NCBI RefSeq assembly: GCF_947179515.1
Contig: NC_067474.1
Coordinates: forward strand, 88,303,824-88,367,823
Length of the DNA: 64,000 nucleotides
Reading direction: 5' to 3'
Source: Apodemus sylvaticus
Taxonomy: Eukaryota; Chordata; Mammalia; Rodentia; Muridae
The notes beneath the pieces are model-generated. The model had not been told where the DNA came from. It worked only from the letters and a program-made list of their open reading frames with translations, and did no database searches. The number at the start of each line of letters is the position of its first letter. The first letter of the stretch is position 1. Made by a program: the position numbers and the translations under genes. Shown here one piece after another: positions 1-11,750 of the stretch.

Positions 1-559
1 GCTATTTTGTGGGAATCTGGAAGAAAAGAGTATTGAGAGGAATGCAGAAGATGGAAGTCTGGATTGGGAAGTTCCAGAAGGAAGTTTGATTATACTTAAA
101 GACTATCATGGCTGTTGAATATTTGATATTTTGAATTAAGCTCCCATGGTTCTAGTCAACTGGGGCGGAAAAATCAGTAGTGATTATCAAGAGACCAGTA
201 ACATTCAAGAGAAACCTTTGCTTTACTGGGAACCATTGTACTGGCTAGCTGGATCTGAGAAATTAGTGCTGATTAAGAAGAGATCAGAATCTCTGAAGTA
301 TAATCTTCCACTGAGGTGTCTTTCAAGAGTCAGCACAAAAGATCCTGGTAGAGGTGGCCAAGGTTGTACTTTGTGCTATCAGACAACCTTGGTAGTGTAA
401 GAGTCACCCAGGTAGAACTAATTTTGAAGGCATGAAGCTGTCATGGAGAGCAGCTGAGGTTGGGCATTATGTGGCAAGGCACCTGAAGAAAGTCCAGGAA
501 AGGTTATTGGTAAAAGTGCAACATAGTTACAGCAAGAAAACCCACCATTTGGAGATGCT
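1..559. other. Unassigned sequence, no gene recognised
   Basis: No repeat family or gene is recognised. An 84-codon open frame at 146-400 (+) has no domain, signal peptide or low-complexity bias that would support it as a gene. The texture is not microsatellite-like, so it may be an ERV internal fragment or an old retrocopy. It ends where recognisable antisense L1 sequence begins near 560. Confidence 0.4.
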
Positions 560-2487
560 GTGTCCTCAGGTAATATTATCTCCAATTTTCTGAGGAACCA
601 CCAGACTGATTGGACTGATTTCCAGAATGGTTGTATCAGCTTGCAATCCCACCAACAATAGAAGAGTGTTCCTCTTTCTCTACATCCTCACCATCATCTA
701 CTGTCACCTGAGTTTTTAATCTTAGCCATTCTGACTGGTGTGAGGTGGACTATCATGGTTGTTCTGATTTGCAGTTCTCTGATGACTAGGGATGCTGAAG
801 ATTTCTTTTTTTTTTTTATTTTTATTTTCTATATTCTTTGTTTACATTCCAAATGATTACCCCTTTCCCGGATCCTCCCTCCGCATATGTCCCATAAACC
901 TTCTTCTCTCCATCCCTTCTCCAATCACTTCCCTCCTTTTTCTCTGTCCTTATATTCCCTTCCAATGCTAGATCGATCCTTTCCAGGATCAGGACCCTCT
1001 CCATACTTCTTCATGGGAGTCATTTGTTATGCAATTTGTGCCTTGGGTATTCAGGGCTTCTGGGCTAATTAATATCCACTTATCAGAGATTGCATTCCAT
1101 GTGTATTCTTTTGTGATTTGGTTTCTTTAGGTGCTTCTCAGCCATTCAAGTTTCCTCAGTGGAGAATTTTTTTTATTTAGCTCTGTACCCCATTTTTAAT
1201 AAGGTTATTTGGTTGTCTGGATTTCAAATTATTAAGTTCTTTGTATATATTGGATATTAGCCCCCTATCAGATTTAGGATTGGTAAAGATCTTTCCCAAT
1301 CTTTAGTTGCAATTTTGTTCTATTTGTCTGAAGGGACCCTCTTTTAGTTGGGTCTGTGTGATATACGTATAAACATAATTTTGTCTTCATTGAACTAATT
1401 GGATAGTGTTCCTTCTGTTTCTATCTTGTGGAATAGTTTGAAGAGTATTGGTATTAGGTCTTCTTTGAAGATCTTATAGAATTCTGCACTAAAACTATCT
1501 GGTCCTAGACTGGTTTGGGTTGGGAAACTTTTAATGATCACTACTATTTTTTTAATGGTTATGAGACTGTTTAGATGGTTTATCTGATCCTGATTTAACT
1601 TAGGTACCTGTTATCTGTCTAGAAAATTGTCCATTTCATTCAGATTTTCTAGTTTTGTTGATTATAGCCTTTTGTAGTAGGATCTGATGATTCTTTGAAT
1701 TTGCTCAGTTTCTGTTGTTATAGCTCCCTTGTCAGTTCTGATTTTATTAATTTGGATACTGACTCTGTGCCCTCTGGTTAGACTGGCTAAAGGTTTATCT
1801 ATCATGTTGATTTTCTAAAAGAACAAGCTCCTGGTTTTGTTGATTCTTTGTATAGTTCTTTTTGTTGCTACTTGGTTGATTTCAGCCCTGAGTTTGATCA
1901 TTTCCTGCTGTCTAATCCTCTTGAGTGTATTTGCTTATTTTTGTTCTAGAGCTTTCAGATGTGTTGTCAAGCTGCTAATATATACTCTTGCCAGTTTCAT
2001 TTTAGAGGCACTCAGATGAATGAGTTTTTGTTTTTGTCATGGATATCTTTCTTTTTCCATCTATGCTAATAGAGATTTTTGCTGGATATAGTAGCCTGTT
2101 GTGTTCCTTTGGGCCAGTATGACATCTCTCCCCACATTTGGTTTTGTTGATCTCTAATGGCCTGCTTCTGATTCCTCTTCTAATTTTTATTAATTCTTCA
2201 TTTTCTGTAACTTTTCTAGTTTATTAACATGAAATCTTAGATTATTAACTTTAGGTAATTATCTTGGGCTCAATGCTTCAAATTTCCTTTAAGCTCTATT
2301 TCTATTGCATTCCTCAAATGGTAACAGGTTGTGTTTCCAGTTTCATTTGTTTCAAAATGTTTTACCTTTATCTTGAAATTTCCAATTCAACCCAGGTCCC
2401 AGTTCAAGAATCCCCTTTAATCTTTGGATTTTTGGTCTGTTAACAATTATGAATTCAATTATGTTGCATTCTAAGAATGGCTGTTAT
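560..2487 (-). mobile_element. Old LINE-1, antisense, internally deleted
   Basis: Read on the minus strand this is L1 ORF2 sequence with many stops and frameshifts. The segment 560-805 and its continuation at 1115 encode the C-terminal part, where the conserved stretch before the reading-frame end is recognisable. Near 1310 the sequence jumps from the C-terminal region to the middle of the reverse transcriptase region, so several hundred codons are deleted. It hosts a younger L1 3' end (806-1114). The part beyond about 2020 is more diverged and could be a second, older L1 copy. No coding capacity remains. Confidence 0.8.
806..1114 (-). mobile_element. Young LINE-1 3' end (5'-truncated), nested in older L1
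   Basis: A T-rich start (antisense poly(A)) is followed by a 3' UTR nearly identical to those at 52231-52530 and 14093-14270. It is truncated just upstream of the 3' UTR. The host L1 resumes after about 1120. A short repeat, gattt, lies on both sides (800-804 and 1115-1119) and may be the target-site duplication, but five bases is weak evidence. The high similarity to other copies in the window indicates a recent subfamily. Confidence 0.85.
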
Positions 2488-2496
2488 AGACTTTCT

Positions 2497-2701
2497 TTTT
2501 ATTTGTTTTTTTATTTGTTTTAATTTTGTTGTTGTTGTTGGTTGTTTTTTGTTTTTTTCTGAGACAGGGTTTCTCTGTATAACCCTGGCTGTCCTGGAAC
2601 TCACTCTGTAGACCAGGCTAGCCTCAAACTCAGAAATGTGCCGGCCTCTGCCTCCCAAGGGCTGGAGTTGAAGGCGTATGCCACCACGGCTCAGCTGTTG
2701 C
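2497..2701 (-). mobile_element. B1 SINE, antisense, with TSD
   Basis: The typical antisense B1 body (ending gagacagggtttctc, then the tgtagaccaggctagcctc block and ggctggagttgaaggc) lies at 2559-2697. It is preceded by a T-rich antisense tail containing (TTG)n. A perfect 9-bp duplication, agactttct, sits at 2488-2496 and 2702-2710, so both insertion ends are fixed. It is inserted into an old antisense L1 that continues on the right. The 86-codon open frame on the minus strand here is only SINE sequence. Confidence 0.95.
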
Positions 2702-2710
2702 AGACTTTCT

Positions 2711-3060
2711 AACATTACATTTCTTAAGGTATATGTTATGACTGTTGATATGATACAGGTTAGTGAATATTCAATTTATATTCAATAATAATGTGCAGTT
2801 CTAGTACTGTTGGTGATATAATGTATAAAATGGTCATTGCACCACTTTAATTGGTTGTGTAGAACTCAAAAAAATTGCCCCAAGTTCTGCCTCTTAAAGC
2901 AAACTTACTGCTAGAGGAGTATGGAAGTCTCTGGTTGTAATAGTAGATTCATCTCTTTAACTTTTCAGTATTAATAGTTTTGTCTCATATATTTTGACAT
3001 GCTCTTATTCGGCAAAACGGGTGACTTTCACCCAAATATTTTTGTCTACTTATTTCTAAA
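2711..3060 (-). mobile_element. Old LINE-1 continuing after the B1
   Basis: The sequence resembles the antisense 5' part of an old L1 ORF2 and is heavily diverged. It is collinear with the segment left of the B1. The right end is uncertain because similarity fades into AT-rich unique sequence between 3000 and 3370. Confidence 0.5.
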
Positions 3061-3370
3061 CAGTGATTAAATAACTCTTCTCTTTTCATATAATGCGTTT
3101 TTAATACAAAAGTGTGCTAAACTTATCCTAAGATCAATCTTTTTCTTTTGTGTAAAAGGATAAGTAAAAATACACTTGTAATTAATTTTCTGAATACTTT
3201 AGCTCTGCACACTTGAAACACATTCTCTCTGAACTTCCCAATCATCTTGCTAATCACCTTGTCTCATTTTACTGATGAATGAAAGTAAGGTGTGGAAGGC
3301 TGTCAAGGAAAATAGAGCTGATAAACTTGACTGTATTTTAAAACAACCAAACTCTATTTTTTAATGTAAC

Positions 3371-3371
<1 letters not shown>

Positions 3372-3415
<44 letters not shown>

Positions 3416-3416
3416 G

Positions 3417-3448
<32 letters not shown>

Positions 3449-3464
3449 TCTCTCTTTCTCTCTG
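3372..3464. repeat. (CT)n microsatellite with TCTG interruptions
   Basis: About 93 bases of nearly pure pyrimidine CT dinucleotides with four or five TCTG interruptions. Likely polymorphic in length. Confidence 0.95.
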
Positions 3465-3514
3465 TAATTGACAGGTTTGGTGTAGGATGTTTTGTGCTTT
3501 TCAAGTATGTTTGA

Positions 3515-4222
3515 AAAAGCCTGCAGTGTGTTTTCTTAATTATTGAAGGATGAGGAGGGGAGGGCAGTTCATTAAGGATGGGGCTAGTCTTAGACTGATA
3601 TCCCTTGGTTATATAAAAACATCATGCTGAGCAAGCGTTGGGGATCAAGCTCCAAAACAACACTCCTTCATGACTTCTACTTCAATTCTTCCCTTTATGT
3701 TCCTTGCTCTCCCTCCCCTTGATGATGAAGACTTGAAGCTATACTATAGTGTACTGGCTGGTTTTGAGTGTCTACTTGGCACAGGCTGGAGTTATCACAG
3801 AGAAAGGAGCTTCAGTTGTGGTAATGCCTCCATGAGATCCAGCTGTGGGGCATTTTCTCAATTAGTGATCAAGGGGGAGGGCCCCTTGTGGATGGTACCA
3901 TCTCTGGGCTGGTATTCTTGGGTTCTATAAGAGAGCATGCTGAGCAAGCCAGGGGAGGCAAGCCAGTAAGGAACATCTCTCCATGGCCTCTGCATCAGAT
4001 CCTGCTTCCAACCCTGCTTGAGTTCCAGTCCTGACTTCCTTTTGTGATGAACAACAATGCAGAAGTGTATGCTGAATAAACCCTTTCTTCCCCAATTTGC
4101 TTCTTGGTCATGATGTTTGTGCAGGAATAGAAACCCTGACTAAGACATATGGCATAAACCATTTCTTTCCCAAATTTCTTTCAGTCATGATGTTTTATAG
4201 CAGACATAGAAAGCCTTACTAG
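3515..4222 (+). mobile_element. Rodent interspersed repeat, outer copy (split)
   Basis: The sequence at 3515-3748 and 4148-4222 corresponds to the middle and the end of the same abundant rodent repeat that is found more completely at 3749-4147 and 18072-18431. The ending motif (aaaccatttctttcccaaa through gcagacatagaaagcc) is present only after the inner copy. This shows that one repeat was inserted into an older copy of its own family. I do not commit to a database family name. Confidence 0.7.
3749..4147 (+). mobile_element. Rodent interspersed repeat, inner complete copy
   Basis: It starts gtgtactggctggtttt and ends aaaccctgactaagaca, the termini typical of a common murid repeat of about 400 bp. 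Internal landmarks shared with 18072-18431 include the gctgagcaagcc block and the polyadenylation-like aataaaccctttc. It is about full length. It carries no open frame of interest: the 86-codon frame at 3670-3930 spans the junction of the two copies. Confidence 0.75.
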
Positions 4223-4226
4223 TACA

Positions 4227-6480
4227 TATGTGTTAAGGTTCTCTCCACCATTTTTGTAAGCCAATGTAAACATGATGATGTTCTGGGTTGACACAGACAG
4301 ATACTCATCCGGAATCAGCTTGAGTTAGAGGATTTTTCTCTTTTTATATGGGAAATGCTTACATCTACATTCTCTTGTGTCAGGTAATAGAGCCAGACTA
4401 TGCCCTTTACTCCTCCCATGGAAGATAATAGCATCAACTATATTATAAGCAGATATCATTTCCTGCTTTATGTGGGGAGGAAATTGAATTTCTGAGAATT
4501 GGATTAATATGCTTATGTACACACAAAAGATGCTAATACACAAGATTAAAAATCTTGTGCTGTGTGAATGAGAAAGAAAAAGAATTCTAGTGCCCTACCT
4601 CCAGTTGCTCACTTAATAAACCTGTGTGCTCCTCTCCCAAGTTATCACAATGCTGCTGTTTCTTCACCTGGTGAAAACAAATTTGAAGATTGCATTTATA
4701 ATTGCCCAACTAGGAATAAGGCTATCTTATAAAATACTCTTTTCAAATTTGATGTACTTAATTTTGAAAACACAACTCCTTCATTTCCCAGGAAAAAATA
4801 TTTCAAATTTCTACACAAATAATAAGAATATTAGGTACTAATAATCAACTGCATATTAATAATCAAGTTCTACATATTACTAGTTTTGTCCATTGACTTA
4901 CCAAGCATGGTCTTTTTGATCGGGTCCAAGTGTTAGGAATTGCAAGGTGAGTTTTTGATGGCAAAGAGCGTCAACTTAGGCCATGAAGCACTATTTGCCT
5001 TCTCCAATCATAGAATTGTTTATAGACCACAGAGACATAGTCTTAGTTTAGGTTCAATACATTTGTGGGATACATGAATGAATCAAAAACCCTTTAGATC
5101 TTTTTTTAATCATCATAGCAGATATTACCATAACCACTTGAAAGCTAAGAGAATTTAGCCTTAAGAGAGCTCTGCTCAAAGTTATATCCCTAATGTCAGA
5201 CAGAAACATAACTAGAAGCTCATCCTACTGACTTATAAATTTGCAGATGTTGATTTATCTTTTTGGTTTAACATCTCACCCTGGTAATCTGCCAGCCAAA
5301 ATTAGGACACTGAGATCTTTAATATTTTAATCTTCAGGCCTTAGCTGGATATACTCTCAACTAGCTCATCTAAATTAACCCAGCCACCTAGCTTGGTTCC
5401 TCCACATGGCTAGCTATCCCTTTCAGGCTGGAAGTCATGTCTCTCTTCTCCCATGTCTTCTGGGAAAAGATCCTCCCTTCTCTTTCTTCTTCCCAGACTC
5501 CCGTTCTCCCCCAACCCCAGAACTCCCACCGTCCAATTCCTGCCCTAGTTACTGGTTGTCAGCTCTTTATAACAAGTAATCAGCAGTTGGATTCATCTGA
5601 TACTGCTCTAAAAACAGTCAAGGGATAAAGTACAATGTGACCTTTTCTTTAGGATTTTCAAAATAGAAAGCCAGGAATGGGTCATAGTAATGACAATACT
5701 AGAATCTGTTAACATTTAGCTCTCTGAAGGACCATCAATTAACAATCTAATACACGAAGACATCTCAAAAAGGAGAACACAAGCAAAATATAGGACTGTT
5801 TTCTCTTGTCTTTAGAGGCTGTCACAGTCTCCACCCCATTATATTATTATATGGATAACTGTTGAGACCATGTGTCAGAGAAGCTGGTCTTCCTCTATAA
5901 TGTCAACAGAGACTTAATGCCTCCATTATGTTTGGAAGCATAAATCTCTTGAAATAAGACAGTTTGTGGGAGAACACTTTATGAATTTTAAACCCATGGA
6001 AAGTTTAGGAGTCAAAGAAACTCTTGCAGACCTGATAAACCAAAAGCAGATCATTTTCTTTAATCCCTGAAAAAACAAAGCAAAACAGTGCCTTTGCGAA
6101 ACACTTTTTTTTTTCCACTCAGTTTCCAGGAAGCTGGAGTGAAATTTCTATTTATTTTCCCAGAGAAGAAAAACAAATAATTGAGTTGAGAAAGAACAAG
6201 GTAGATGTAGAAAAGCTGAAAGGTAAGGAAACTAACTTTGAAAGTATGAGAACAGTGATTAAATATGTGATCTACTCTGTCTAAATAAGGTGGTTCAAAT
6301 CCCAGTTAGAACACTTAACAGCACAGAAATAGTTCTACCACTGAAAATAATGGCTTCAGTTTGAAGTATTTTGGGTACTGCTAGCTAAACAAATATTAGG
6401 TATTGAGGTTTGAAGGCTTCACTGTCATGAGGAAAACAATAGTACTAACAAGAATTGACATTATTTAAAAACGGATACAA
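4227..6480. other. Mainly single-copy noncoding sequence
   Basis: About 2.2 kb with no repeat family that I recognise confidently and no convincing gene. Open frames here are all below 80 codons with no conserved features. The interval includes an oligo-T run at 6107-6115 and is otherwise AT-rich. Confidence 0.5.
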
Positions 6481-6489
6481 AAATACTAC

Positions 6490-6676
6490 TTGGGGGAGAC
6501 AGGAGAGAAGCCCAGATGGTCAGGACAATGAATAGAAATATGCAGCAGTGTGGGGTATTGGACAGGGGAAACCTCTAGAAAGTTCCAGACACTGCAGATG
6601 TGAGAGGCTCCCGGGGCACAATGGGGATGACCTTACATGAAATGCCCAACTGTGCAGAGAGGGAACCTGAAGAGAC
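6490..6676 (+). mobile_element. Old Lx-type LINE-1 3' UTR, first segment
   Basis: The sequence matches the start of the 3' UTR seen in other L1 copies here (compare 39040-39180): the cctctagaaagttccagac and gagggaacctgaagagac blocks are diagnostic. It stops at 6676 and resumes near 10662 with cacatcatgtagatagacatgacc, so everything between is later insertion. Confidence 0.75.
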
Positions 6677-7241
6677 TGTAAGACCCTCGAAATCTGAGGG
6701 TGCCCCAGCACCCCACGCCCCAGAAGGCAACACCCAAATCACTCCCGAGAAACAGTCTTGGTGCAATAGCATGAGGATTTCTTTATTCCAGAATTCTGGG
6801 TTCCACAGCCGTACACCGTGCAGCGTTAGAGGACTGTGGACCCCGAGTGTAGAATTGAGACAGCTTTTATAGTTCACAACAAAGCCCTCCAATCACCAAC
6901 CAATCATTTCTTAGCATGGAGAGACTACGAAATGTGAGCCAATCGATTTGTACCATTCTATAGTTTTTAGGCCAATCAGTTTAAATTATCAGAGCCCACG
7001 CTCAGTGGACCAATTAGTTTCCTATTTTCTTGGAATCTATAGCTGTGTGAACTCCTGAGTAGGTAATGGCATAAGCAGTTTTCAGAAGCAAGATAAACTT
7101 AGCTCATTTCCAGTAACCTTGTGGGGCCAGGATCCCCTATTCAAGGCCTTTTTGCTAGCTCTGGAATGTGACCTTTTACCTAGTTTATAACAAAGAACAC
7201 AAAGAGCAGGCTCTGGAATATGAAGTGTTTGGGGCTCCTTA
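6677..7241 (-). mobile_element. ERV LTR (class I-like), antisense
   Basis: On the minus strand the sequence ends ...gggtcttaca and has a polyadenylation signal AATAAA near 6784. Several antisense CCAAT boxes lie at 6890-7020, as in a U3 region. It is homologous to the LTR at 11143-11661. The left boundary is sharp against the L1 3' UTR. The right end is approximate, because about 40 bases between it and the resumption of the old L1 (7242-7255 plus 10640-10661) are unexplained. Minus-strand open frames here are chance. Confidence 0.65.
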
Positions 7242-7258
7242 GAAGGCTGGAGTTAAAA

Positions 7259-9817
7259 GGGGGGAATATACCAACAGAAACTGAGGAAATTCAAAAAATC
7301 ATCAGATCCTACTTCAAAAGCCTATACTCAACACAACTGGAGAATCTAGAGGAAATGGACAATTTCCTAGACAGATACCAAATACCAAAATTAAATCAGG
7401 ACCAAATAGATCATCTAAAATGTCCCATAACCCCTAAAGAAATAGAAGGGGCCATAGAGAGTCTTCCAACCCAAAAAAGCACAGGACCAGACAGTTTCAG
7501 TGCAGAATTCTATCAGACCTTCAAAGAAGACCTAAGACCAATACTCTTCAAACTATTCCACCAAATAGAAACAGAAGGAACACTACCCAACTCCTTCTAT
7601 GAAGCCACAATTATGCTGATACCAAAACCACACAAAGATCCAACAAAGAAAGAGAACTTCAGACCAATTTCCCTTATGAACATCGATGCAAAAATACTCA
7701 ATAAAATTCTTGCCAACCGAATCCAAGAACACATAAAAATGTTCATCCACCATGATCAAGTAGGCTTTATCCCAGGGATGGGAGGTTGGTTCAATATATG
7801 GAAATCCATCAATGCAATCCACTACCTAAACAAACTCAAAGAAAAACACCACATGGTTATTTCATTGGATGCTGAAAAAGCATTTGACAAAATTCAGCAT
7901 CCTTTCATGCTTAAAGTCTTGGAAAGTACAGGAATTCAAGGCCCATACCTAAACATAGTAAAAGCAATATACAGCAAGCCAGTAGCCAGCATCAAACTAA
8001 ATGGAGAGAAACTTGAAGCAATCCCACTAAAATCAGGGACTAGACAGGGCTGCCCCCCTTTCTCCTTATCTTTTCAATATTGTACTTGAGGTTCTTGCTC
8101 AGGCAATTAGACAACATAAGGAGGTCAAAGGTATACAAATTGGATAGGAAGAAGTCAAATTATCATTATTTACAGATGATATGATAGTCTACCTAAGTGA
8201 CCCAAAAAACTCCACTAGAGAACTTCTACAGCTGATAAACAGCTTCAGAAAAGTGGCTGGTTATAAAATCAACTCAAGCAAATCAGTAGCCTTCCTACAC
8301 TCAAAGGAAAAGCAGGCTGAGAAAGAAATTAGGGAAATGACCCCCTTCACAATAGCCACTAACAGTATAAAGTATCTTGGAAAGAACAGGTACTTTATAC
8401 TCTTACTAAACATGTGAAAGATCTGTATAACAAGAACTTCAAGACTATGAAGAAGGAAATGGGAGAAGACCTCAAAAAATGGAAAAATCTCCCATGCTCA
8501 TGGATCGACAGGATTAGTATAGTTAAAATGGCCATTTTGCCAAAAGCAACATACAGATTCAACGCAATACCCATCAAAATCCCAACTCAATTCTTCATAG
8601 AGCTAGAAAGAGCAATTCTCAAATTCATCTGGAATAACAAAAAACCCAGGATAGCTAAAACTATTCTCAAAAACAAAACAAATTCTGGGGGAATCAGTAT
8701 CCCTGACCTCAAGTAATACTACTTAGCAATAGTGTTAAAAACTGCATGGTATTGGTACAGTGACAGGCAGGCGGATCAATGGAACAGGATTGAAGATCCA
8801 GAAATGAACCCACACACCTATGGCCACTTAATCCCCGACAAAGGAGCTGAAAACATCCAATGGAAAAAAGATAGCCTTTTCAACAAATGGTGCTGGTTCA
8901 ACTGGAGGTCAGCATGCAGAAGAATGTGAATTGATCCTTATCTCCTTGTACTAAGCTCAACTCCAAATGGATCAAGGGCCTCCACTTAAAGCCAGACACT
9001 CTGAAGCTAATAGAAAAGAAACTGGGGAAGACCCTTGAGGATATCGGTACAGGGGGAAGTTCCTGAACAGAACACCAATAGCGTATGCTCTAAGATCAAG
9101 AATAGACAAATGGAACCTCATAAAATTACAAAGGTTCTGTAAGGCAAAGGACACCATCAAAAGGACAATTCGGCAACCAACAGATTGGGAAAAGATCTTT
9201 ACCAACCCTACATCAGACAGAGGGCTAATATCCAATGTATACAAAGAACTCAAGAAGTTAGACTCCAGAAAACCAAATAACCCTATTAAAAATGGGGTAC
9301 AAAGCTAAACAAAGAATTTTCACCTGAAGAACTTCGGATGGCTAAGAAACATCTTAAATAATACTCGACTTCATTAGTCATTAGGGAAATGCAAATAAAA
9401 ACAACCATGAGATTTCACCTTACACCAGTCAGAATGGATAAAATTAAAAATTCAGGAGACAAAAGATGTTGGGGAGGATGTGGAGAAAGAGGAACAGTCC
9501 TCCACTGCTGGTGGAGTTGCAAATTGTTGCAACCACTCTGGAAATCAGTCTGGCGGTTCCTCAGAAAACTGAGAACTTCATTTCCGGAGGATTCTGCTAT
9601 ACCACTCCCAGGCATATACCCAGAGGATTCCCCAGCATGTAATAATGATATGTGTTCCACTATGTTCATAGAAGCCCTATTTATAATATCCAGAACCTGG
9701 AAAGAACCCAGGTATCCCTCAATGGAAGAATGGATGCAAAAAATGTGGTTTATATACACAATGGAGTATTATTCAGCCATTAGAAACAATGAATTCATGA
9801 AATTCTTAGACAAATGA
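7259..9817 (+). pseudogene. LINE-1 ORF2 (reverse transcriptase and C-terminal domain), broken
   Basis: L1 ORF2 protein cuts target DNA and reverse-transcribes L1 RNA; the endonuclease half is absent here. The first 277 or so codons (to 8086) carry the fingers/palm motifs, including SLDAEKAFDKI. A one-base insertion in a C run near 8055 breaks the frame within the RQGCP motif. The catalytic motif then reads LFTDDM at 8168-8182 in another frame. A small insertion near 8383 shifts frame again, a CAA-to-TAA change at 8715 and a stop at 8927 follow, and the last good frame runs 9389-9817. Confidence 0.93.
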
Positions 9818-9881
9818 ATTATGCTGGAGAACATCATACTAAGTGAGGTAGCCCAGTCTCAAAAGATCAATCATGGTATGC

Positions 9882-10325
9882 TGTTGGATTCCATAGCTAT
9901 TACGAAGTGGGTTTCTGGAACAGAAGCTGAGGGATGGATAGGAAAGGGGCGAAAAGAAAAATGGCCACGACAATCTTCACTGATCGAGGCCGGAAACTTT
10001 AATGGCACCAGACCTTTTGACAGTTTGGGCAAACCTTTCCCCCCCCAGACTCAGGGCTGAGTTCAGGTGGAAGTTGCCTAGCTTCTCTTGGAGGTCCTTG
10101 TCTTGACTGAAGGGTGGGTCACCTGCTTAATTCAGGAATTCCTAGACCTGGAGGAACAATGAACTTAACCTTCACTGAGCTTTTCCACCCTAGGATAAAA
10201 ATTCCTGCTTTAACCTACTTCCCTATTATGTCCTAAAGGCAGATTCCTGCCCGAAGCCAGGGATTATCCTTGACCAAAGTCAAACTCTAACCAAGTGCAT
10301 GACTGCCCCAATATGGCTCTGTACA
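9882..10325 (-). mobile_element. Solo LTR, class II (ERVK-type), 6-bp TSD
   Basis: A 444-bp element starting TG and ending CA sits inside the L1 3' UTR. It is flanked by the perfect 6-bp duplication gtatgc (9876-9881 and 10326-10331), the length expected of class II ERVs. It shares most of its sequence with 23290-23829. The U5-like end and an ATTAAA signal on the minus strand suggest antisense orientation. No internal retroviral sequence remains, so LTR-LTR recombination is the likely origin. It is the youngest event in this nest. Confidence 0.9.
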
Positions 10326-10661
10326 GTATGCAATCACTAATAAGTGGATATTAGCCTAGAAAATTGGAATACCCAAAACCTGATCCGCACATCAAATGAG
10401 GAATAGAAGAACAGAAGAGTGGCCCCTGGATCTGGAAAGACTCAGTGTAGCAGTATAGTGTAAAACCAGAACAGGGAAGTGGGAAGGGACGGATGGGAGA
10501 ACAGGGGGAGGGAAGGAAGCTTATGTGCCTTTCGGGGAGTAGAGGGGCCAGAAAAGGGGAAATCATTTGAAATGTAAATAAAAATATATGGGGGGGGGGG
10601 AAGCAATGGTACAAAAAACAAAAAATAATGCTGGAGTTAGGCTATATTTTTTATTCTTTTA

Positions 10662-11138
10662 AGACCACATCATGTAGATAGACATGACCCCTAGTGAAGG
10701 AATAGAGAATTCCACCCATCTCAAAATTTTTGACCCAGAATTGTTCCTGTCTAAAGGAAATGCAGAGATAAAATGGAGCCCAGACTGAAGGAAAGGCAAT
10801 CCAGAGATCAGCCCAACTTGGTACCCATTCCAAGTGCAGGCACCAAACCTTAACACTATTGTTTATGTTTGCTCCAGTTGCTGTTCTTGCAGACAGAAGC
10901 TTGTAATAGTTCTTGTAATGGTACTGACAGGCTCTATCAGTACCTGACTAAAGCAGATACAGCCAACCATTGGACCGAGCCCCAGGAGGCCACCTATGGA
11001 AGAGTTAGAAGAACTAAAGAAGCTAAAGGGGATTGCAACCCATAGGAAGAACATTATCAGCTAATGGGGACCCTCAGAGCTCCCAAGCACTAAACCACAA
11101 ACCAAAGTGCATATATGGGCTGGTCTTTGCCCCCCCCC
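10662..11138 (+). mobile_element. Old Lx-type LINE-1 3' UTR, second segment
   Basis: Collinear continuation of 6490-6676. Lx landmarks include ccagaattgttcctgtctaa, gcagatacagccaaccattgg and the aagaggaag-like block before 11060. It runs to a C tract at 11129-11140 where another LTR is inserted. Confidence 0.8.
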
Positions 11139-11142
11139 CCAC

Positions 11143-11661
11143 TGTATTACCCGAAAAACAAGGGTGCCCCAGCGCCCTGTGCCTCGGAAGGTGACACCCA
11201 TATCATTCGCAAGAAATGGTCTTGATGCAATAAGCAAGAGGATTTTTATTCCAGAGGCTCTAGGGTCCACAGTCGTACACAGTGCAGGGGTAGAGGATTG
11301 TGGGACCCTGTACAACTGAAGTCAGGGGTATTTAAAGGGGAAAAATCACAAGGTAAGAGGCGGAGGACAAAATTCACAAGGCAAGGGGTGGAGGACAAAT
11401 CATGCATGGAACAGGGAAGTACAAAATGAGGAAGTCAGGCAATAGTTTATGCCTTAAGGAAGGTTAGAGATTATCTGGAGCAAATATCGTTGGGGCATTG
11501 TATAGTTAAATATTGGGCCAGTCATCAGATGTGTCAAGAATGTGGTGAGCTAGTTCCTGGAACAGAGTGGGCTATCTTTCTCAAGCTGAAAGCAGAAAAA
11601 CAAGTTACTCTGTGCTGGGATAGTTGTTTAGGGTCTAAAAACATTGAATTGGGGTCTCTCA
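11143..11661 (-). mobile_element. ERV LTR (class I-like), antisense, 4-bp TSD
   Basis: Homologous to 6677-7241: the gggtgccccagcgccc, ttccaga and gtccacagtcgtacac blocks align in order. It starts TG and ends CA, with ccac on both sides (11139-11142 and 11662-11665). Four-base duplications are typical of class I (gamma-like) ERVs. AATAAA on the minus strand lies near 11241. No internal sequence. The 4-bp match alone is weak, but it agrees with the LTR end motifs. Confidence 0.7.
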
Positions 11662-11701
11662 CCACAACATAAGTAGCAGAAGACTACCTTGTCTGGCCTC
11701 C

Positions 11702-11750
<49 letters not shown>

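Larger units (their letters stand above)
7256..10629 (+). mobile_element. Young LINE-1, 5'-truncated, with TSD
   Basis: The insertion is flanked by a perfect 10-bp duplication, gctggagtta, at 7246-7255 and 10630-10639, which fixes both ends. It contains ORF2 from just before the reverse transcriptase domain to the C terminus, then a rat-type 3' UTR ending in an A-rich tail with a G run at 10591-10600. A solo LTR (9882-10325) is inserted in the 3' UTR. Inactive: several frameshifts and stops. Confidence 0.93.

Noticed and set aside
146..400. An 84-codon frame in the unassigned left edge
   Set aside because: The length is within chance and there is no recognisable domain. Noted only as part of the unassigned segment.
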